Assembly (NCBI GenBank): GCA_030562195.1
Contig: JAUJPP010000003.1
Location: 48,986,602 to 49,050,601 of the forward strand
Reading direction: 5' to 3'
Length of the DNA: 64,000 nt
Source: Nipponacmea schrenckii
Taxonomy: Eukaryota > Mollusca > Gastropoda > Lottiidae
Below the pieces are notes generated by a model. It saw only the letters and a list, made by a program, of their open reading frames with translations, was not told the origin of the DNA and made no database searches. A program made the translations under genes and the position numbers. This document shows, one piece after another, positions 59,761 through 64,000 of the stretch. Position 1 is the stretch's first letter. Every line of letters starts with the position of its first letter.

Positions 59761-61629
59761 ATACAAAATCCCTGTATATTCTGATACATGTCAGATCTAT
59801 AACATATTGAATCCATTACTACTGATGATACCCTCATCTTCACAAGCTATTACATTGTTACAAACTTTGTCTTATATCTACACTGCAATAATCACTGTTT
59901 TTATCACAGAAGTGATATGATTAGATTGTATGCTAGTGAATCTCTCAACAAAATGTTAATGAACAATAAGCTATAACTCTGTAAGTTTAAGTCAGTGTTT
60001 TGATTGGCTATATTTGCCGGTTTACAATTCAATCAAGTCACTTGCATTCCTTGATATGAAAATAGTGACCTTTCCAGTCAGGATATGAGACAAAGATGTT
60101 AGTTTGTAATAACAGGACATTGTGAAGGTGATTCTATCACTGTTATCTTGTACTAGACAATGGGTTGTAATTTTCTGTTTCTTTATTTAATACATAGATT
60201 GATTCAACTGTAGCTTTATAAGAACCCAACAACAATTTTATCTTATCTAATCAAAATGTGATATTTTATTAACATATATTTAAATGTTTTTGTGCAATAT
60301 TGCCCTTGGTTTATTGTTATTTTTATTTTTTGGAAATTATTTCTACTAGTTAGAACTTCAACTAGCTTCATATTATATAAATATATATTTTCCAAAAATG
60401 GCTTGAGTTTAGATTAAAATTGTAAACAATGTGCCTGCTGTTTCTATTAAAAATTGCTAACAAATAAAACAAATGGAAACTGACTATTCTTTTCTTATGT
60501 ATCCACTTAATATTTTTGTTATATCAAACCTTGATAACATATTGCATTGATAAGGCCAACATTTATATTTCAACCCAGAAATGGTTGGTTGCATCCACAA
60601 TACTTTTAGTAGCCCAATTTTCTATGTGGAGGCCTTGATGAGCACAAATTTTGTTCCTTGTTAAACTTGTTGATAGCAGATCAAATACTATAGGTAGCAA
60701 ACAGAGTTGTTTTGTTTTTCTTTTGTATAGAAATAAATACTTCCATTGCTTTGCTCGGAGTTGTGTTTTTCTTTCAATAAAAGGCATTTCTTATGGGTTT
60801 AAACACTAACAAAATATAACATTGAAAACAAAATAACAAATAAATTTTACTTTTAAAAAACATTTTATGTTTCCTTCAGTCATATTTTGATAAAACAAGA
60901 TTTGTTCATTATGTGCAATTAGAACCGTACATAAGTTTGTGTTTGTGAGATAGGTAGTAATTTAAACATTTTCTTAATTTCAACAGTTATAATCTGTGAA
61001 GGAAAAAATCTGTAATAATTTTAAGGAGTTATGTCCCCTCCATCCATGAAATCAAGTTATACCTAACTCACATGCTATATAAATATAGAGTTGAAATTTG
61101 AATGAAGTTATATAATAATTCATTTTCATTGGCATCAATATCACATTCCTAAAGTACACACAGTAGGGATTACTTGCAAAACTTTCTCACCTACACCATC
61201 TTTAGCAAATGTGTTTCATGGTGTAAATGTGTAGCCTACTTCACTGGTTGACAAGTAGACATAGAAAGACTTGTGTATCAAATACCAAAGTAAGGTCAAA
61301 CTGATAATTAGTATGCTCCATTTTTGATTAACCCTTTTAAAACACAATCAGTTTGATCAATTAGATACATGGTTGAAAACAGCACATATTCAGGTATGAT
61401 ATACAATGTACTTTATACTAAACTCTTGAGTCTGAGAAATACATGATAAACCAAATGTGCTTTGTACATGTCATCAAAGATAAATCATGCTGCATTCATG
61501 TCAGTAAATCATTAATAATGATAAACAATGTATATATTTTTTTAACAGCAATGGTATATTTTCTCTCTTAAAGTGTTAAAACCTCAGGAGTGTTTGGATA
61601 AGAACTATAAACAAAAGATTTCATAATTT
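59761..61629. other. Intronic AT-rich sequence (RUFY-type gene)
   Basis: No further RUFY exon was recognised, and no repeat stands out. Confidence 0.45.
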
Positions 61630-64000
61630 TATACGCCCACATAGAAATGTGGACGTATATTGTTGTCGCCCCTGTCCGTCGGTCCGTTGGTCCGTTGGTC
61701 CGTCGGTCCGTCTGTCAACAATTGTTTGTGGACACTGTAGAGACTACAGTTTTTATTGGAATTTCTTGAAACTTGGTATACTTGTTTATAATCACTCAAG
61801 GAAGAACCCTATCGATTTTGGTATGATTCCGAAAAAAATTCCTGGAATTCTTGGACTTTGAATTTCAAATTGTTCTGTTTGTAAACAAAAGCTTGTGGAC
61901 ACTGTAGAGACTCCATTTCTTTATGAATCTTTTTGTAACTTGGTATATTTGTTTATTACCATCCAAGGAAGACCCCTATTGATTTTGATATGATTCTGAA
62001 AAAAATTCCTGGAATTCTGGAACTTGGAATTTCGAATGTACTGTTTCTCATCCGTCTGTCAACAATTGTTTGTGGACACTGTAGAGACTTCAGTTTTTAT
62101 TGGATCTTCTTGAAACTTGGTATACATGTTTATTACCATTCAACGAAGACCCCTATCGATTTTGGTATGATTCCGAAAAAAAAATTTCCCGGAATTCTTG
62201 AACTTTGAATTTCAAATTTTCCGTCGGTCCGTCGGTCCGTTGGTCCGTCTGTCAACAATTGTTTGTGGACACTGTAGAGACTACAGTTTTTATTGGAATT
62301 TCTTGAAACTTGGTATACTTGTTTATAATCACTCAAGGAAGAACCCTATCGATTTTGGTATGATTCCGAAAAAAATTCCTGGAATTCTTGGACTTTGAAT
62401 TTCAAATTGTTCTGTTTGTAAACAAAAGCTTGTGGACACTGTAGAGACTCCATTTCTTTATGAATCTTTTTGTAACTTGGTATATTTGTTTATTACCATC
62501 CAAGGAAGACCCCTATTGATTTTGATATGATTCTGAAAAAAATTCCTGGAATTCTGGAACTTGGAATTTCGAATGTACTGTTTCTCATCCGTCTGTCAAC
62601 AATTGTTTGTGGACACTGTAGAGACTACAGTTTTTATTGGATCTTCTTGAAACTTGGTATACATGTTTATTACCATTCAACGAAGACCCCTATCGATTTT
62701 GGTATGATTCCGAAAAAAATTCCTGGAATTCTTGAACTTTGAATTTCAAATTGTTCTGTTTGATAACAAAAGCTTGTGGACACTGTAGAGACTCCATTTT
62801 TTTATGAATCTTTTTGTAACTTGGTATATTTGTTTATAACCATCCAAGGAAGAACCCTATTGATTTTGATATGATTCTGAAAAAAATTCCTGGAATTCTG
62901 GGACTTGGAATTTCGAATTTTACTTTTTTGTATCCTCGGTCAAAAGTTTTTGGGCACTGTGGGAAATTTATTTGGCATTTAAAAGGTTTTTGAGTTTATT
63001 TGGCCCCCTTTTATTTTAGTTAAAAACCGTAATTTTGGATTTGAATTTTAAATAGCTGGTAAAAAAAGTTTTTAAAACCATTTTTTAATGAAACTTTTTT
63101 TTAACATTGGGATATTTGATTATTTCCTCCAAGGAAAATTGAAATGATTTTGAAAAATTTTAACGGAAATTTTTTAAATTTAAAATTTTCTGTTTGACCT
63201 TGTAAAAACACGTCAATTTTTGGATTTGTTTTCCCCCCAAAAGAGGCTTTTTCAGTTTTTCGTCCGAATTTTTTTAATGAAATTTGGTATACCATCTTAA
63301 AAAATTGGATACATTTTTTTTCTCGGTCAAGTTCGAAAATGGAAATTATCGCATGAACGGTTTTTGAGTTATTGCACTTGACTTAGTAAAAACGCGTCAA
63401 ATTTGGGTTGTATTCAAAAATAGAGGCTACAGTTTTTATCCGATCTTAATGAAACTTGGCATACATGTATATATTGATGATATCTCGGTCAAGTTCGAAA
63501 ATGGAAATAATAGCATGCATGTTTTTTGAGTTATTGCACTTGACTTAGTAAAAACGCGTCAAATTTGGGTTGTATCCACAATAGAGGCTACAGTTTTTAT
63601 CCGATCTTAATGAAACTTGGTATACAGGTATATATTGATGATATCTCGGTCAAGTTCAAAAATGGAAATTATCGAATGAACAGGGTTTTGAGTTATTGCC
63701 CTTGACTTAGTAAAAACGCGTCAAATTTGGGTTGTATCCACAATAGAGGCTACAGTTTTTATCCGATCTTAATGAAATTTGGTATACATGTATATATTGA
63801 TGATATCTCGGTCAAGTTCGAAAATGGAAATTATCGCATGAACGGTTTTTGAGTTATTGCACTTGACTTAGTAAAAACGCGTCAAATTTGGGTTGAATCA
63901 ACAATAGAGGCTACAGTTTTTATCCGATCTTAATGAAACTTGGCATACATGTATATATTGATGATATCTCGGTCAAGTTCGAAAATGGAAATAATAGCAT
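61630..64000 (-). mobile_element. Pearl-like element D, reverse orientation, runs off the window
   Basis: Starts with the 30-nt palindrome (61630-61659, TATACGCCCACAT to GTGGACGTATA), then a GTCC/GGTCCGT tetranucleotide run, then cores in reverse (GAAACTTGGTATAC, TTTTTATTGGA). A block of about 537 bp is duplicated (from about 61711 and again from about 62248). From about 63322 to the end, ~162-bp cores repeat almost identically (starts 63322, 63484, 63645, 63807, 63968). The left terminus is outside the window. Confidence 0.85.

Noticed and set aside
59169..59843. 224-codon and 152-codon ORFs on opposite strands
   Set aside because: They are products of the 33-bp minisatellite and show no protein-like complexity.
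61649..62742. Repeated 60-72 codon ORFs
   Set aside because: By-products of the duplicated core of element D.

Overview
The window looks like AT-rich nuclear DNA from a mollusc, most likely a gastropod. Genes have GT-AG introns, and three are conserved animal genes: paladin, mitochondrial MTHFD2 and a RUFY-type RUN-domain gene. The repeats resemble the bivalve 'pearl' elements: short termini, tandem ~160-bp cores and a GGAC-type tetranucleotide run. I see no bacterial or viral gene and no convincing tRNA or rRNA. Species cannot be fixed from the sequence alone.

Layout. 2.3-4.6 kb: a three-exon Ly6/three-finger GPI-type surface protein; its first intron carries a 44-bp minisatellite. 10.0 kb: a lone signal-peptide exon whose splice phase fits the second Ly6 gene, whose other exons lie at 30.5-30.9 kb. 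Between them, 12.0-29.7 kb, lie six intronless genes of one secreted family (called P1 to P6 here: 12042 +, 15079 -, 19365 -, 23655 +, 26675 +, 28935 +). Each has a signal peptide, an acidic propeptide, an R-x-K/R-R processing site, a shared cysteine domain of about 110 residues, and a Gly-rich and/or Cys-x4-Cys tail. Each also has a close TATAAAAG box. I do not recognise this family by name. It looks like extracellular matrix or secretion material (shell, periostracum, radula, mucus or adhesive), and it is the most novel thing in the window.

32.3-39.8 kb (-): a complete 18-exon paladin gene of 890 codons with both CX5R motifs. 39.8-47.2 kb: no gene found; it holds a pearl-like element, a foldback hairpin and a dispersed repeat fragment. 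47.2-51.8 kb (-): complete six-exon MTHFD2. At 52.1 kb (+) an unrecognised first exon lies head to head with it and ends beside a perfect 19-bp inverted repeat. 53.0-53.8 kb: a 5'-truncated LINE reverse-transcriptase fragment. 55.3 kb onward (+): the first nine coding exons of a RUFY-family gene, which runs off the window through an intron of more than 5 kb full of repeats.

The conserved genes do unrelated housekeeping or trafficking jobs. The P1-P6 cluster is the one functional neighbourhood: similar promoters and precursor plans suggest co-secreted products, differing in cysteine number and tail length. Intron-exon coordinates were derived by hand from splice signals, reading phase and homology remembered from the families; no alignment was run.
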